DNA from: JAFDBW01 sp963825575
GTDB taxonomy: Bacteria > Desulfobacterota > Desulfuromonadia > Desulfuromonadales > BM103
Reading direction: 5' to 3'
NCBI GenBank assembly: GCA_963825575.1
Contig: CAWGUB010000022.1
Coordinates: 1-64,000, forward strand
DNA: 64,000 nt
Made by a program: the position numbers and the translations under genes. How positions within the stretch are numbered: position 1 is the stretch's first letter; every line of letters starts with the position of its first letter. A model generated the notes under the pieces. That model saw only the letters and a list, made by a program, of their open reading frames with translations, searched no databases and was not told the DNA's origin. Shown piece after piece: positions 15,743 through 24,743 of the stretch.

Positions 15743-17194
15743 ATGGCTTTAGAAATCAGACAACAACTCAAGCTCAGCCAACAGCTCGTCATGACGCCGC
15801 AGCTGCAGCAGGCGATCAAGTTGCTGCAACTGTCGCGTATGGAGCTGATGGATGTTGTAAGAGAGGAGCTTGAGGAGAATCCTGTCCTGGAAGAGGGTCA
15901 GGAGACCCCTGAGGACAAGGTCCAGTCGGAAGAGGAACTGGCGGCAGAGACTGCTAATGATACCGCGCCCGAAGCCCTCAAGGAGGTAGAGGGTGACCGG
16001 GATGGCATGTCGGATATCGACTGGAAGACTTATCTGGAGAGTTACAGCCTGGGTGGAACCACGGCCAACAGTTACGAGGACGATGAAGATCGACCCTCCT
16101 ATGAAAACCTGTTGACCAGAAAACCTTCACTGACTGATCACCTTATGTGGCAACTGGGCCTTTCCCGACTGGAAAACCGGGAGAGGGAGATCGCAGGGGA
16201 GATCATTGGCAACATCGATGATGATGGCTACCTGCAGGTTTCGATAGTAGAACTGTCCGTACAGATCGGCTGTGATCCTGAACAGGCCGAAAAAGTTCTC
16301 GCCGCAGTTCAGGATTTTGACCCCGCCGGTGTTGCCAGCCGTAACCTTCAGGAATGCCTCCTCAAACAGGTTGAACAGCTGGGCATGACCGAGGATGTTG
16401 TCGGCATTATCCTGCGTGATCACATCAATGATCTGGAAACCCGTCGTTACCAGGTCATCGCAAAATGCCTGCAGATTCCGCTTGATGATGTGTTCTGCGC
16501 AGCCAAGTTTATCAGCAGTCTTGATCCCCGCCCTGGCAGCCAGTTTGGCCAGGAGGATGTGCATTACATAACCCCTGATATTTTCGTCCACAAGATCAGT
16601 GATGAATATGTCGTAGTCCTAAACGATGAAGGCTTGCCTAATCTGAGGATCAACTCTTTTTACCGCAATGCCCTGTCCGGTGCTGAACAGCTTGACGAAA
16701 AAGCCGGCGAATATATCCAGGAGAAGCTACGCGGTGCGCTCTGGCTGATCAAGAGTATTCATCAGCGACAACGAACGATCTACCGGGTGACCAAGAGCAT
16801 CGTCAAGTTCCAGCGGGATTTCTTTGACCGGGGTGTTGAACATCTCAAGCCTTTGGTGCTGCGTGATGTCGCCGAGGATATCGAAATGCACGAGTCGACT
16901 GTCAGCCGCGTGACGACCAACAAATATGTCCAGACGCCGCAGGGTCTTTTCGAGTTGAAATACTTCTTTAACAGCGGCATCAACACGACCGGTGGCGATT
17001 CGGTTGCCTCTGAAAGCGTCAAGAGCAAGATCAAGGAAATCATTACCGCCGAGGATATTCGCAAGCCTTTTTCAGACCAGAAGATTGTTGAAATTCTCCG
17101 TGGCCAGGGAATTGATATTGCCCGACGCACTGTGACCAAATATCGCGAGATGCTCGGAGTCGGATCATCAACACAAAGGAAACGCTTGTTTTAA
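15743..17194 (+). CDS. rpoN: RNA polymerase sigma-54 factor
   Basis: A 483-residue sigma factor that directs polymerase to -24/-12 promoters and needs an AAA+ activator. Region I is the Gln/Leu-rich N terminus (LKLSQQLVMTPQLQQAIKLLQ). Region II is acidic (about 50-110). The core-binding and DNA-binding domains follow, with the RpoN box ARRTVTKYRE about 20 residues from the C terminus. TTGACT and TATGAT elements lie upstream but are poorly spaced. The lptB-rpoN-hpf-ptsN order is conserved in many proteobacteria. Confidence 0.98.
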   Translation: MALEIRQQLKLSQQLVMTPQLQQAIKLLQLSRMELMDVVREELEENPVLEEGQETPEDKVQSEEELAAETANDTAPEALKEVEGDRDGMSDIDWKTYLESYSLGGTTANSYEDDEDRPSYENLLTRKPSLTDHLMWQLGLSRLENREREIAGEIIGNIDDDGYLQVSIVELSVQIGCDPEQAEKVLAAVQDFDPAGVASRNLQECLLKQVEQLGMTEDVVGIILRDHINDLETRRYQVIAKCLQIPLDDVFCAAKFISSLDPRPGSQFGQEDVHYITPDIFVHKISDEYVVVLNDEGLPNLRINSFYRNALSGAEQLDEKAGEYIQEKLRGALWLIKSIHQRQRTIYRVTKSIVKFQRDFFDRGVEHLKPLVLRDVAEDIEMHESTVSRVTTNKYVQTPQGLFELKYFFNSGINTTGGDSVASESVKSKIKEIITAEDIRKPFSDQKIVEILRGQGIDIARRTVTKYREMLGVGSSTQRKRLF

Positions 17195-17279
17195 TCTTGA
17201 CATGGTTTTCTCCGCGCCAGCGGGTATAATTGAACCAGCCGATCTTTTTCATAACCATCAAATAGGAGGTATGGAAACT

Positions 17280-17825
17280 ATGCGCATTAATGTGACCTTT
17301 CGACATATGGAAACAAGTGAGCCGGTCCGCAATTATGTTGAAGAGAAACTGCCAAAGGTCAAAAAATACATTGATGAACCCGTTGAAGCCCAAGTGGTTT
17401 TGTCGGTTGAAAAAAAAATCCGCCACAAGGCTGAAGTTTCACTGACTGCCAAAGGGATCACCATAAAAGCCACCGAAGAAACTGCGGACATGTATGCCGC
17501 GATCGACGGTGTTCTGGATAAACTCGATCGTCAACTCAAGCGTTACAAGGACAAGATCAAAAACCACAAACCTCTCGGTGGCCGGGAGCGTTGGGTGGAA
17601 AAAACGGTCTACGCTGCAGAAAGTATCGACGAAGGGCGTGCCGAACCAAGTATCATCAAGACCAACAGTTTCCACGTGAAGCCGATGTCCGTTGATGAGG
17701 CCGTTATGCAGATGGACCTTCTGGAAAAAGAGTTTTTGGTCTTCACTGATTCGTCTTCTGAGGAGATTAATGTTGTATATCGTCGTAAAGACGGTAATTA
17801 TGGCTTGATTGTTCCGCAGGCCTAA
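17280..17825 (+). CDS. hpf: Ribosome hibernation promoting factor (long form)
   Basis: A 181-residue protein with an N-terminal S30AE domain (RINVTFRHMETSEPVRNYVEEKL, about residues 1-100) and a C-terminal dimerisation domain (FHVKPMSVDEAVMQMDLLEKEFLVFT, about 125-181). Long HPF dimerises 70S ribosomes into inactive 100S particles in slow growth. AGGAGG at 17264-17269 suits the ATG at 17280; an ATG at 17271 is too close to it. A TATAAT box (17225-17230) lies upstream. Its position between rpoN and ptsN is conserved. Confidence 0.96.
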   Translation: MRINVTFRHMETSEPVRNYVEEKLPKVKKYIDEPVEAQVVLSVEKKIRHKAEVSLTAKGITIKATEETADMYAAIDGVLDKLDRQLKRYKDKIKNHKPLGGRERWVEKTVYAAESIDEGRAEPSIIKTNSFHVKPMSVDEAVMQMDLLEKEFLVFTDSSSEEINVVYRRKDGNYGLIVPQA

Positions 17826-17838
17826 GGCTATCTTTTGC

Positions 17839-17863
17839 GGCAGACGTTGTTCTGACGTCTGCC
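17839..17863. repeat. Inverted repeat between hpf and ptsN
   Basis: A nine-base stem GGCAGACGT / ACGTCTGCC with a seven-base loop. No T-run follows, so it may be an mRNA-processing or stability hairpin rather than a terminator. Confidence 0.5.
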
Positions 17864-17901
17864 AAGGGTATCAATATTGAAGGGTGTGGGTTATTTGCAA
17901 G

Positions 17902-18363
17902 ATGAAAATTTCGGAGTTGCTTGATCCTGCTGCAATTGTCGCAGAGTTGGATGGAACGGGAAAGAAAGAAGTCCTCGCGGAGCTCACCGATGCTTTGTTG
18001 AAAGCGGATTCGAGCCTGTCCCGGGACGATGTACTGAGGGTCCTGATGGAACGTGAACGCCTCGGCTCAACAGGGATCGGTGATGGCGTGGCGATTCCGC
18101 ACGGTAAACTTAAGGACATTGATCATCTCCAGATATCGTTTGGCCTGAGTCGCCAGGGTGTCGATTTTGACTCCATGGACGGCAAACCTGCGCACCTCTT
18201 TTTCCTGCTGGTTGCCCCGGAAGAGTCTGTTGGTGTGCATTTGAAGACCCTTGCCAGAATTTCCAAGCTGCTGAAAAGTACGGCGGTACGTGAACGCCTG
18301 CAGTCAGCAGTCGACAGCGCAGAAATCCACCGTATTATTGCCGAAGAAGAAGAGCACCTGTAA
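17902..18363 (+). CDS. ptsN: PTS fructose-type IIA-like nitrogen regulatory protein
   Basis: A 153-residue EIIA-Ntr protein. The phosphorylated histidine is H67 in GVAIPHGKL. Surrounding motifs (RERLGSTGIGDGVAIPHG and FFLLVAPEESVGVHLKTLARISKLL) are the PTS IIA type 2 signature. It does not carry sugar; in other proteobacteria it modulates potassium transport and stress responses according to its phosphorylation. The ATG at 17902 is chosen over a GTG at 17884. hprK follows 11 bases after its stop. Confidence 0.95.
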   Translation: MKISELLDPAAIVAELDGTGKKEVLAELTDALLKADSSLSRDDVLRVLMERERLGSTGIGDGVAIPHGKLKDIDHLQISFGLSRQGVDFDSMDGKPAHLFFLLVAPEESVGVHLKTLARISKLLKSTAVRERLQSAVDSAEIHRIIAEEEEHL

Positions 18364-18374
18364 CGGTTGAATCT

Positions 18375-19358
18375 ATGCCCCGTCTGAGTATTTCAGAGCT
18401 GCTGTCCGAGACGGAGGCCGGGCTTGATCTGGAGCTGTTGGCCGGAGAGCGCGGCTTGAGTCGCGTTGTGCAAGTGCCGAGGATACAAAAGCCGGGACTG
18501 GCTCTTGCGGGTTACACCAAAAATCTGCATCCCGACCGTATCCAGGTTCTCGGTGATACTGAACTCAGCTATCTTACCGAACTGCTTGAACGGAATCCGG
18601 TCAAGGCAGATGAAAATATCAAGAATCTATGCGCTCTTGATATCTGCTGCTTCATTCTCACCAAGAGTCTTGTCCCTCCTGAAAATCTTCTGTGCGAAGT
18701 GGAAAATCACGATATCCCTCTGCTGCGCACCCATCACCAGAGTTCCACCTTCATATCGCTGCTGACCCAGTACCTGGAAGAGCGCCTGCTTGCCCAGACC
18801 AATGTCCACGGTGTGCTTGTCGATGTGCTCGGAGTGGGCGTCCTGATGCTGGGTAAAAGCGGGGTCGGCAAAAGTGAATGCGCTCTCGACCTGATCATTC
18901 GGGGACATCGTCTGGTTGCAGATGACATCATCAATGTGCGGTTAAAATTGCCGTCGGTTCTGTTTGGCCAAGGCAATGATCTCCTGCATTATCACATGGA
19001 AATCCGCGGCCTGGGAATTATCAATATCAAGCACCTGTTTGGTGTCGCTGCGATCCGCGAGCGCAAGAAAATCGACCTGGTTATCGAACTCGTTGAATGG
19101 CAGGATGGCCATGAATACGATCGGCTCGGGCTGGAAGAAAAGACCTATGAATTGCTGGGGGTGGGGTTGCCTCTGCAAATCATACCAGTCCGCCAGGGGC
19201 GAAACATCACGACCATTGTCGAGGTGGCGGCCCGTAACCAGTTACTCAAGGAAATGGGGTATCATAGTGCGGTGGAATTCGAGGAAAGGCTGGAGCAGCG
19301 CATGGCTGAAACGGCTCGAATTCATGCCCAGTCAATTATCGGGGACAACCTGGAATGA
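18375..19358 (+). CDS. hprK: HPr kinase/phosphorylase
   Basis: A 327-residue bifunctional enzyme that phosphorylates HPr on its regulatory serine and reverses this by phosphorolysis. The N-terminal domain (about 1-130) precedes the kinase domain with Walker A GKSGVGKSE (about 160-168), RGHRLVADDIINVR and the HprK signature MEIRGLGIINIKHLFG. The target serine is intact in the HPr encoded 4 kb downstream (S48). HprK in proteobacteria is often joined to rapZ and mannose-type IIA, exactly as here. It overlaps rapZ by four bases. Confidence 0.97.
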   Translation: MPRLSISELLSETEAGLDLELLAGERGLSRVVQVPRIQKPGLALAGYTKNLHPDRIQVLGDTELSYLTELLERNPVKADENIKNLCALDICCFILTKSLVPPENLLCEVENHDIPLLRTHHQSSTFISLLTQYLEERLLAQTNVHGVLVDVLGVGVLMLGKSGVGKSECALDLIIRGHRLVADDIINVRLKLPSVLFGQGNDLLHYHMEIRGLGIINIKHLFGVAAIRERKKIDLVIELVEWQDGHEYDRLGLEEKTYELLGVGLPLQIIPVRQGRNITTIVEVAARNQLLKEMGYHSAVEFEERLEQRMAETARIHAQSIIGDNLE

Positions 19359-20212
19359 AGCGACAGCTGGTTATTATCACCGGTTTGTCTGGGTCCGGCA
19401 AGAGTACCGGGGCCCGTGCCCTGGAAGATGCCGGCTTCTTTGTAATTGACAACCTCCCCTTGGTCATGTTGCCTGAGTTTCTTTCCTTGACCGGCCATAG
19501 TTACGAAAGAGTCGCAACAGTAGTCGATGCCAGGAGTTCAGATTTCCTGGGTGATTGTCATGACGTATTACGGCGGATTAAGGAACAGGGTCTTGCTGTT
19601 GAAGTCCTCTTCTTTGAGGCCTCGGACCACGATCTGGTCAAGCGTTTTTCCGAAACACGTCGTCGTCACCCCCTGGCCCAGAAAGAAGGGACCCTTACCG
19701 CAATTAAAAAAGAGCGGCAAGTCATGTCTGGCCTCCGCAAGCTGGCTACCGTCATCCTGGATTCTTCCGGCCTGACCGTACACCAACTGCGCCAACGGGT
19801 TCTTGGTGCGGTCCTTGGCGCGGAAGAACAACATGGTCAGATGCAACTGCAGATCCAGTCCTTCGGCTTCAAAAAAGGTTTGCCCCTGGCGGCTGACCTG
19901 GTTTTTGATGTCCGCTTTCTGGACAACCCTCATTTTGTCGAGGAGCTCCGACCTAAAACCGGACTCGATCCCGACGTCAGTAACTTTGTCCTGAATCAGC
20001 CTGACTATCAGTCCTTTCTGGTTAAACTGAAGGAGTTGCTTTTTTTTCTGGTGCCACGCTATCGAGCCGAGGGGAAAACCAGCCTGACGATTGGCATCGG
20101 CTGTACCGGTGGCCGCCACCGGAGTGTTGCCATTGCAGAGGATCTTGCACCTTATCTGATGGGCACCGGGTGTGCTGTGCAGGTAAATCACAGAGATGTC
20201 AATGGGGAATAG
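19355..20212 (+). CDS. rapZ: RNase adapter / nucleotide-binding protein RapZ
   Basis: A 285-residue protein (YvcJ/RapZ family). Walker A is GLSGSGKST (about 8-16). The C-terminal domain begins near residue 160 (QSFGFKKGLPLAADLVFDVRFLDNPHF) and has the conserved GIGCTGGRHRSVAIAEDLA stretch. In E. coli RapZ senses glucosamine-6-phosphate and targets GlmZ RNA to RNase E. Whether that role exists here is unknown; in many bacteria it is simply linked to HprK and PTS genes. Confidence 0.95.
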   Translation: MKRQLVIITGLSGSGKSTGARALEDAGFFVIDNLPLVMLPEFLSLTGHSYERVATVVDARSSDFLGDCHDVLRRIKEQGLAVEVLFFEASDHDLVKRFSETRRRHPLAQKEGTLTAIKKERQVMSGLRKLATVILDSSGLTVHQLRQRVLGAVLGAEEQHGQMQLQIQSFGFKKGLPLAADLVFDVRFLDNPHFVEELRPKTGLDPDVSNFVLNQPDYQSFLVKLKELLFFLVPRYRAEGKTSLTIGIGCTGGRHRSVAIAEDLAPYLMGTGCAVQVNHRDVNGE

Positions 20213-20215
20213 ATC

Positions 20216-20617
20216 ATGATTGGTTTGGTTGTTGCGACACACGGAAACCTTGGCTCGGAACTGCTGATGTCCGCGCAGATGATTATCGGACCGGTGGTTA
20301 ATGCCAGGGCCGTCAGCATCACTCATGACAGTTCGATGGAATCGATTCGGGACGCGATTGCCAAGGCGGTTGCCGAGGTTGGCAAGGATCAACATGGCGT
20401 GATCATCGTAACGGATATGTTCGGAGGTACGCCGGCGAATGTAAGCATGACATTCCTGGAGCCACAAAATGTCGAGGTCATGACGGGTATCAACCTGCCA
20501 ATGGTCCTGAAGTTTTTCAACAGCCAGGAAAACCTTAGTCTGGACGAACTTGCCGGAATCCTTAAATCGTATGGTCAACAGAGCATTGCCCTGGCAAGTG
20601 AGTACCTGCAGCGATAG
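20216..20617 (+). CDS. PTS system mannose-family IIA component
   Basis: A 133-residue IIA protein of the mannose class. H9 in LVVATHGNLG is the phosphorylation site, and MFGGTPANVSM is the family's second conserved motif. It begins three bases after the rapZ stop. It would take phosphate from HPr and pass it to the IIB protein encoded next. The transported sugar cannot be told from sequence. Confidence 0.93.
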   Translation: MIGLVVATHGNLGSELLMSAQMIIGPVVNARAVSITHDSSMESIRDAIAKAVAEVGKDQHGVIIVTDMFGGTPANVSMTFLEPQNVEVMTGINLPMVLKFFNSQENLSLDELAGILKSYGQQSIALASEYLQR

Positions 20618-20629
20618 GAGAGCCTGTTC

Positions 20630-21118
20630 ATGAGTATAGTTCTGGCGCGCATAGACAGTCGACTGGTTCACGGGCAGGTTCTCGAGGCCTGGGTACCGTA
20701 TGTGAATGCAGACTGTATCGTGGTTGCCAATAACGATGTCGCGGCGGAGCCCTTTCAGCGCATGGTTATGCAGGCGGCCGTGCCCAGTTCGATCAAGCTG
20801 ATCATCGGCACCCTTGAGGAAACGGCTTCAATCCTCAGTTCCGCTGATCTGCTCAGTAAACGCGTGCTGCTGCTCTTTGCCAATTCAGATGATGCCTTGA
20901 GGGTCCGGCAACTTGGTGTCGAATATCCGAAGCTGAATCTCGGCAACATGCACTCCAGTGCCGGAAAAGACCGTTACACTTGCACCATCGCTCTTGATCA
21001 GCTGGATATCGAGGTGTTGCAGAAAGTCGAAGATCAGGGAGTCACGATAGTTTCCCAATGTGTTCCTGCGGACCGTGAACAGAGCTGGCACAAGTTGATC
21101 AGGACTGGGGGCCGCTAA
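20630..21118 (+). CDS. PTS system mannose/fructose/sorbose-family IIB component
   Basis: A 162-residue IIB subunit. H14 in ARIDSRLVHGQVLEAW is the phosphorylation site, the invariant motif of the family. AGGAGAG lies before the ATG. It takes phosphate from IIA and passes it to sugar bound by IIC-IID. The next gene starts at the base after its stop codon, so the operon is tightly packed. Confidence 0.93.
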   Translation: MSIVLARIDSRLVHGQVLEAWVPYVNADCIVVANNDVAAEPFQRMVMQAAVPSSIKLIIGTLEETASILSSADLLSKRVLLLFANSDDALRVRQLGVEYPKLNLGNMHSSAGKDRYTCTIALDQLDIEVLQKVEDQGVTIVSQCVPADREQSWHKLIRTGGR

Positions 21119-21811
21119 ATGGTTGCCGTCGACTATCTGCTTGCCGGAATGGTCTCCATGTTGACGGGGTTGGACCGGGTTGCGCTTGTCCAGGTCATGA
21201 TCTCCCGCCCGCTGGTTGCCGGCCCTTTGACAGGATGGGCTCTCGGTAGTCCGTTGGTTGGTCTGGAGATCGGTATGCTGCTGGAACTGCTCTGGCTGGG
21301 CCGCTTGCCTGTGGGCGCTGCGATTCCACCGGATGATACCCAGGTTGCGGTTGGCGCAACGGTCCTGGCAGCAAGTACCGGGCATTTTGTCGGACTGGAC
21401 GGTATGCCTCTGGTGCTCCTGTCAGTTCTGATCGCCATTCCTCTGGGTAAATTCGGACAGGTTTTCGACAAGCTGGCCCGCCATGCCAACGATCGCCTTG
21501 CCGTCACCGGATACAATGCGTTGATGTCCGATAATACGGTGAAGATGGAACGCTGCCATCTGTTCGGCCTGATCACTTTTGGCCTTGCGAGCCTGGCAAC
21601 TGCCCTGGTTATCGTCCTGATTGGCACTCTCGTTCTCTACTCGGTTGCGCCCTCCCTGATTGGTGCCATCCAGGAAGCCGGGTTGAGTCTGCAGTACAGC
21701 CTGATTCTCGTGGGTGCGGCGGTGCTGCTAGGAACGACTAATGTGAATCGCGGTATTTCCCTGTTCTGCACGGCTTTCGTAGGGACTCTTATGGTCCTCT
21801 GGTTGAGATGA
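21119..21811 (+). CDS. PTS system mannose-family IIC component
   Basis: A 230-residue inner membrane protein with several hydrophobic segments and the IIC-Man signature region (SRPLVAGPLTGWALGSPLVGLEIGMLLELLWLG, read in parts). IIC and IID together form the sugar channel. Start ATG 21119 abuts the IIB stop. It is somewhat shorter than enteric ManY (266 residues). IID overlaps its end by four bases. Confidence 0.88.
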   Translation: MVAVDYLLAGMVSMLTGLDRVALVQVMISRPLVAGPLTGWALGSPLVGLEIGMLLELLWLGRLPVGAAIPPDDTQVAVGATVLAASTGHFVGLDGMPLVLLSVLIAIPLGKFGQVFDKLARHANDRLAVTGYNALMSDNTVKMERCHLFGLITFGLASLATALVIVLIGTLVLYSVAPSLIGAIQEAGLSLQYSLILVGAAVLLGTTNVNRGISLFCTAFVGTLMVLWLR

Positions 21812-22569
21812 AAATTATGCATAGACCACGTTTGCACTGGCTGACATTCTTACGCATGTACTTGCGCTCTTTTCTGCTGCAGGCCAGCTGGAACTTCGAA
21901 AAACTGCAAAACCTCGGTTTCTACTACATGATTCTTCCCGGTTTGCGCAATATCTATGGCAAGGATGTACCGGAAGATGTCCGGCGTCGTCATGCGGATT
22001 ACTTCAATACCCACCCGTATTTTGCTCCGCTGGTTGCGGGAACCACGTTGCGCCTGGAGGCAGGCAGCTGTGTTGGCGAGGAGTCTTCCGTCGATGCTGA
22101 AACCTATAAAAATATGGTTATGGCGCCGTTTGCCGCAATGGGTGATGCACTCTTCTGGGGTGGGGCGCGTCCATTGGCCGCCTTGATCGGCCTGTTGATA
22201 GCGAGTCAGGGCTCGCTCTGGGCACCGGTGGTTTTTCTGCTGATCTTCAACCTGCCCCACCTGTTTTTCCGGGGCGCTGGTCTGGTTCTCGGGTATGTAC
22301 AGGAACTGGGCGCAATCAAAACGGTCCAGAAATGTCGCCTGCCGGACCTGGCCATCCGGCTTAAGGAATCAACGACAATCCTGATTGGTGTCCTCTGTGC
22401 CTATCTTTCCTTTAAAGGCTGTGAGCACCAGGACCTTCCTGCTGTCTGGGGGTTTGTTGTCTTGCCGATCGTGCTGCTTTTTGCCTGGTTGGCCCATAAA
22501 GGGGTGACCAGCCTGTTTCTCGTATTGTTGACGACGTCCAGCCTGTTGCTGCTGGCGCTATTATTCTGA
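21808..22569 (+). CDS. PTS system mannose-family IID component
   Basis: A 253-residue membrane protein. Family-typical features are the N-terminal LRSFLLQASWNFEKLQNLGFYYMI segment, LVAGTTLRLEA and the MAPFAAMGDALFWGGARPL motif. The C-terminal half has hydrophobic helices. It overlaps IIC through ATGA and precedes ptsH by 13 bases. It completes a full IIA-IIB-IIC-IID set, unlike the regulatory-only IIA found in some relatives. Confidence 0.9.
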   Translation: MKIMHRPRLHWLTFLRMYLRSFLLQASWNFEKLQNLGFYYMILPGLRNIYGKDVPEDVRRRHADYFNTHPYFAPLVAGTTLRLEAGSCVGEESSVDAETYKNMVMAPFAAMGDALFWGGARPLAALIGLLIASQGSLWAPVVFLLIFNLPHLFFRGAGLVLGYVQELGAIKTVQKCRLPDLAIRLKESTTILIGVLCAYLSFKGCEHQDLPAVWGFVVLPIVLLFAWLAHKGVTSLFLVLLTTSSLLLLALLF

Positions 22570-22582
22570 TAGAGGGATTGAA

Positions 22583-22855
22583 ATGACAACTGAGAATGCA
22601 GAATTCAGAATTGTCAACCGTTTGGGTCTGCATGCCCGTGCTGCGGCACAGCTTGTCCAGACGGCCAACCGGTTTCTATCAGACGTGATGATCGAAAAAG
22701 ACGGCAATGAAGTTAACGGTAAAAGTATCATGGGGTTGCTGATGCTGGCCGCCCCACAGGGATCAACTATAAATGTTTCAGTGTCCGGAGAGGACGCTGA
22801 AGAGGCAATGGCAGTTATCGGAACTCTGATCAATGATGGCTTCGGTGAAGATTGA
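22583..22855 (+). CDS. ptsH: Phosphocarrier protein HPr
   Basis: A 90-residue HPr. H17 in NRLGLHARAAAQ is phosphorylated by enzyme I. S48 in NGKSIMGLLML is the site used by HPr kinase, matching the hprK gene upstream. Its end overlaps the start of the enzyme I gene by up to 23 bases in another frame, suggesting coupled translation. Confidence 0.96.
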   Translation: MTTENAEFRIVNRLGLHARAAAQLVQTANRFLSDVMIEKDGNEVNGKSIMGLLMLAAPQGSTINVSVSGEDAEEAMAVIGTLINDGFGED

Positions 22856-24620
22856 CATAGCTGAAGATACGATTCTCGTCGGTATCGCGGCAGCGCCCGG
22901 GATCGCCATATCCCGCAGTTATCTGGTCAACCGGGACCGGATGGCTGTTATTGAGCGCCGTATCTCCCCTGAAGAAGTTGAGCCCGAGACCTCGGCATTC
23001 AGGCAAGCCGTAGAACAGTCCAAGGCACAGTTGATTGAAGTCAGGGAAGAGGCTGATGACAAGGAGCTTGCCGAGCACCTGTATATCATCGACACCCATT
23101 TATTGATCCTGCAAGACGAAATGCTGATCGGTGAGACCCTCAAGCTGATCAAAGATGAATTGATTAACGCCGAGGGTGCCCTGAACCGGGTGCTGCGGAA
23201 AATCCGCCGGGTCTTCGACAAGATCAGCGACGAATATCTGCGCGAACGACATTCGGACATCGACTCGATCGGCGATCGCCTGATGCGCAACCTGCTCGGC
23301 GAAGCCCGCGAGTCTCTGGCTGAAATCGATGAACAGGTGATTGTCGTTGCGCACGACCTGTCTCCAGCTGATACGGTACAGATTGACAAGACCAAAGTGG
23401 TCGGCTTCATCACTGATATAGGCGGTCGGACCTCGCACACGGCTATCCTGGCCCGCTCAATGGGAATCCCGGCTGTGCTTGGTTTGGAAACGGTGACGTC
23501 ACTGGTCCCTAATGGCGTTCCGATGATCATCGATGGCAGCACCGGGACCGTGGTCCTGAAACCGTCACAGGAAACCTTTCGTGATTACCTGCAAAAGAAG
23601 CAGGCCTACGATTATCAGGAAACCGAACTTCTTAAATTCAAGGCGCTTCCTGCGGAAACCCTGGACGGGTTCACTCTGGCCCTGCGTTGCAATATCGATT
23701 TTGTCGAAGAGATTGCTGCGGCCAGGGAGCATGGTGCACAAGGCATCGGATTGTTCCGTACCGAGTTTTTGTTCATGTCCGGAGAGGGCCCGCCGTCGGA
23801 AGACGAACAGGTTGCTGTCTATCGTTCGGCGATTGAACAGATGGCCCCTTACCCGGTCACGATCAGGACACTGGATGTCGGCGGTGACAAATTTGTGCCG
23901 GAATTCAACCTCTCAGATGAAGTCAATCCGGCCATGGGGCTGCGTGCCGTTCGTTTCTCTCTGAAAGAAGTCAACCTTTTCAGGGTACAATTGAGGGCAA
24001 TCCTCAGGGCCGCCGTGTCCGGACCGGTCCGAATCATGTTCCCGATGATTTCTGGTGTCGCCGAAGTCCGTGCCTGCAAGCAGTTTCTCGAGCGAGAGCG
24101 ACAGGACCTGTTATCTGCTGGCATCCCCTGTGGTGATCAGGTGGAGATCGGCATCATGGTGGAGACCCCTGCCGCGGTGCTGATCGCTGACCTGCTGGCG
24201 AAGGAAGTCGATTTCTTCTCCGTCGGAACAAATGACCTGATTCAGTACTGCCTGGCAATTGATCGCGGCAATGAACACGTTGCCTATCTTTACGAACCGA
24301 TGCACCCTGCGGTTCTCCAGGCATTGTTGCGTGTCTGCAAGGCGGCAAAGTTTGCCGGTATCGAGGTAGGGATGTGCGGCGAGATGGCCGGTGAGGATAT
24401 GTATTCCCTGGTATTGATCGCGCTTGGTTTTGACGAGCTGTCTATGAATGCCCCAAGCATCTCAAGGGTTAAGCGCGTCATGCGCCAGGTCAAATATTCC
24501 GAAGTTCAGGAGATTCTAGAGGGTCTTCTGAGCCTTTCAACCGCCGATGATGTTGCCTCTGCTCTCGAAGAGGAAATGCGTCAGCGTTATCCGCAGGTGT
24601 TCGCCGAAAGGCAACTCTAG
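22833..24620 (+). CDS. ptsI: Phosphoenolpyruvate-protein phosphotransferase (enzyme I)
   Basis: A protein of up to 595 residues that transfers phosphate from PEP to HPr. The active-site histidine is H202 in GGRTSHTAILARSMG. The PEP-binding barrel has GIGLFRTEFLFM, IRTLDVGGDKF, and the C-terminal SVGTNDLIQY with CGEMAGE. There is no N-terminal GAF domain, so it is the sugar-type EI rather than EI-Ntr, although it may also feed PtsN. Possible starts are ATG 22833, ATG 22836 and GTG 22845, all within ptsH. Confidence 0.95.
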   Translation: MMASVKIDIAEDTILVGIAAAPGIAISRSYLVNRDRMAVIERRISPEEVEPETSAFRQAVEQSKAQLIEVREEADDKELAEHLYIIDTHLLILQDEMLIGETLKLIKDELINAEGALNRVLRKIRRVFDKISDEYLRERHSDIDSIGDRLMRNLLGEARESLAEIDEQVIVVAHDLSPADTVQIDKTKVVGFITDIGGRTSHTAILARSMGIPAVLGLETVTSLVPNGVPMIIDGSTGTVVLKPSQETFRDYLQKKQAYDYQETELLKFKALPAETLDGFTLALRCNIDFVEEIAAAREHGAQGIGLFRTEFLFMSGEGPPSEDEQVAVYRSAIEQMAPYPVTIRTLDVGGDKFVPEFNLSDEVNPAMGLRAVRFSLKEVNLFRVQLRAILRAAVSGPVRIMFPMISGVAEVRACKQFLERERQDLLSAGIPCGDQVEIGIMVETPAAVLIADLLAKEVDFFSVGTNDLIQYCLAIDRGNEHVAYLYEPMHPAVLQALLRVCKAAKFAGIEVGMCGEMAGEDMYSLVLIALGFDELSMNAPSISRVKRVMRQVKYSEVQEILEGLLSLSTADDVASALEEEMRQRYPQVFAERQL

Positions 24621-24676
24621 AAGGGGTCGAAAATCTTTCTTTTGGTCTTGATATCCCTTGCCGGACGCCTGAACGC

Positions 24677-24705
24677 TTGACAGTGACACTGAGAAAGATT
24701 AATGT
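24677..24705 (+). promoter_or_regulatory. Candidate promoter for metK
   Basis: A perfect TTGACA (24677-24682), a 17-base spacer and TAATGT (24700-24705), 39 bases before the metK ATG. A TTGATAT half-site, as found in the operator upstream of the ArsR-methyltransferase, lies at 24648-24654. Confidence 0.45.
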
Positions 24706-24743
24706 TCCGCTTCCGCAAAGACATTTTTTAGGAGTAAAAAACC

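Noticed and set aside
17197..17230. TTGACA and TATAAT before hpf
   Set aside because: Both boxes are perfect, but the spacer is 22 bases, too long for a normal sigma70 promoter. The TATAAT may still be used with a weaker -35.
24621..24743. Possible SAM riboswitch in the metK leader
   Set aside because: I found no conserved SAM-I, SAM-II or SAM/SAH core elements in this 120-base region.
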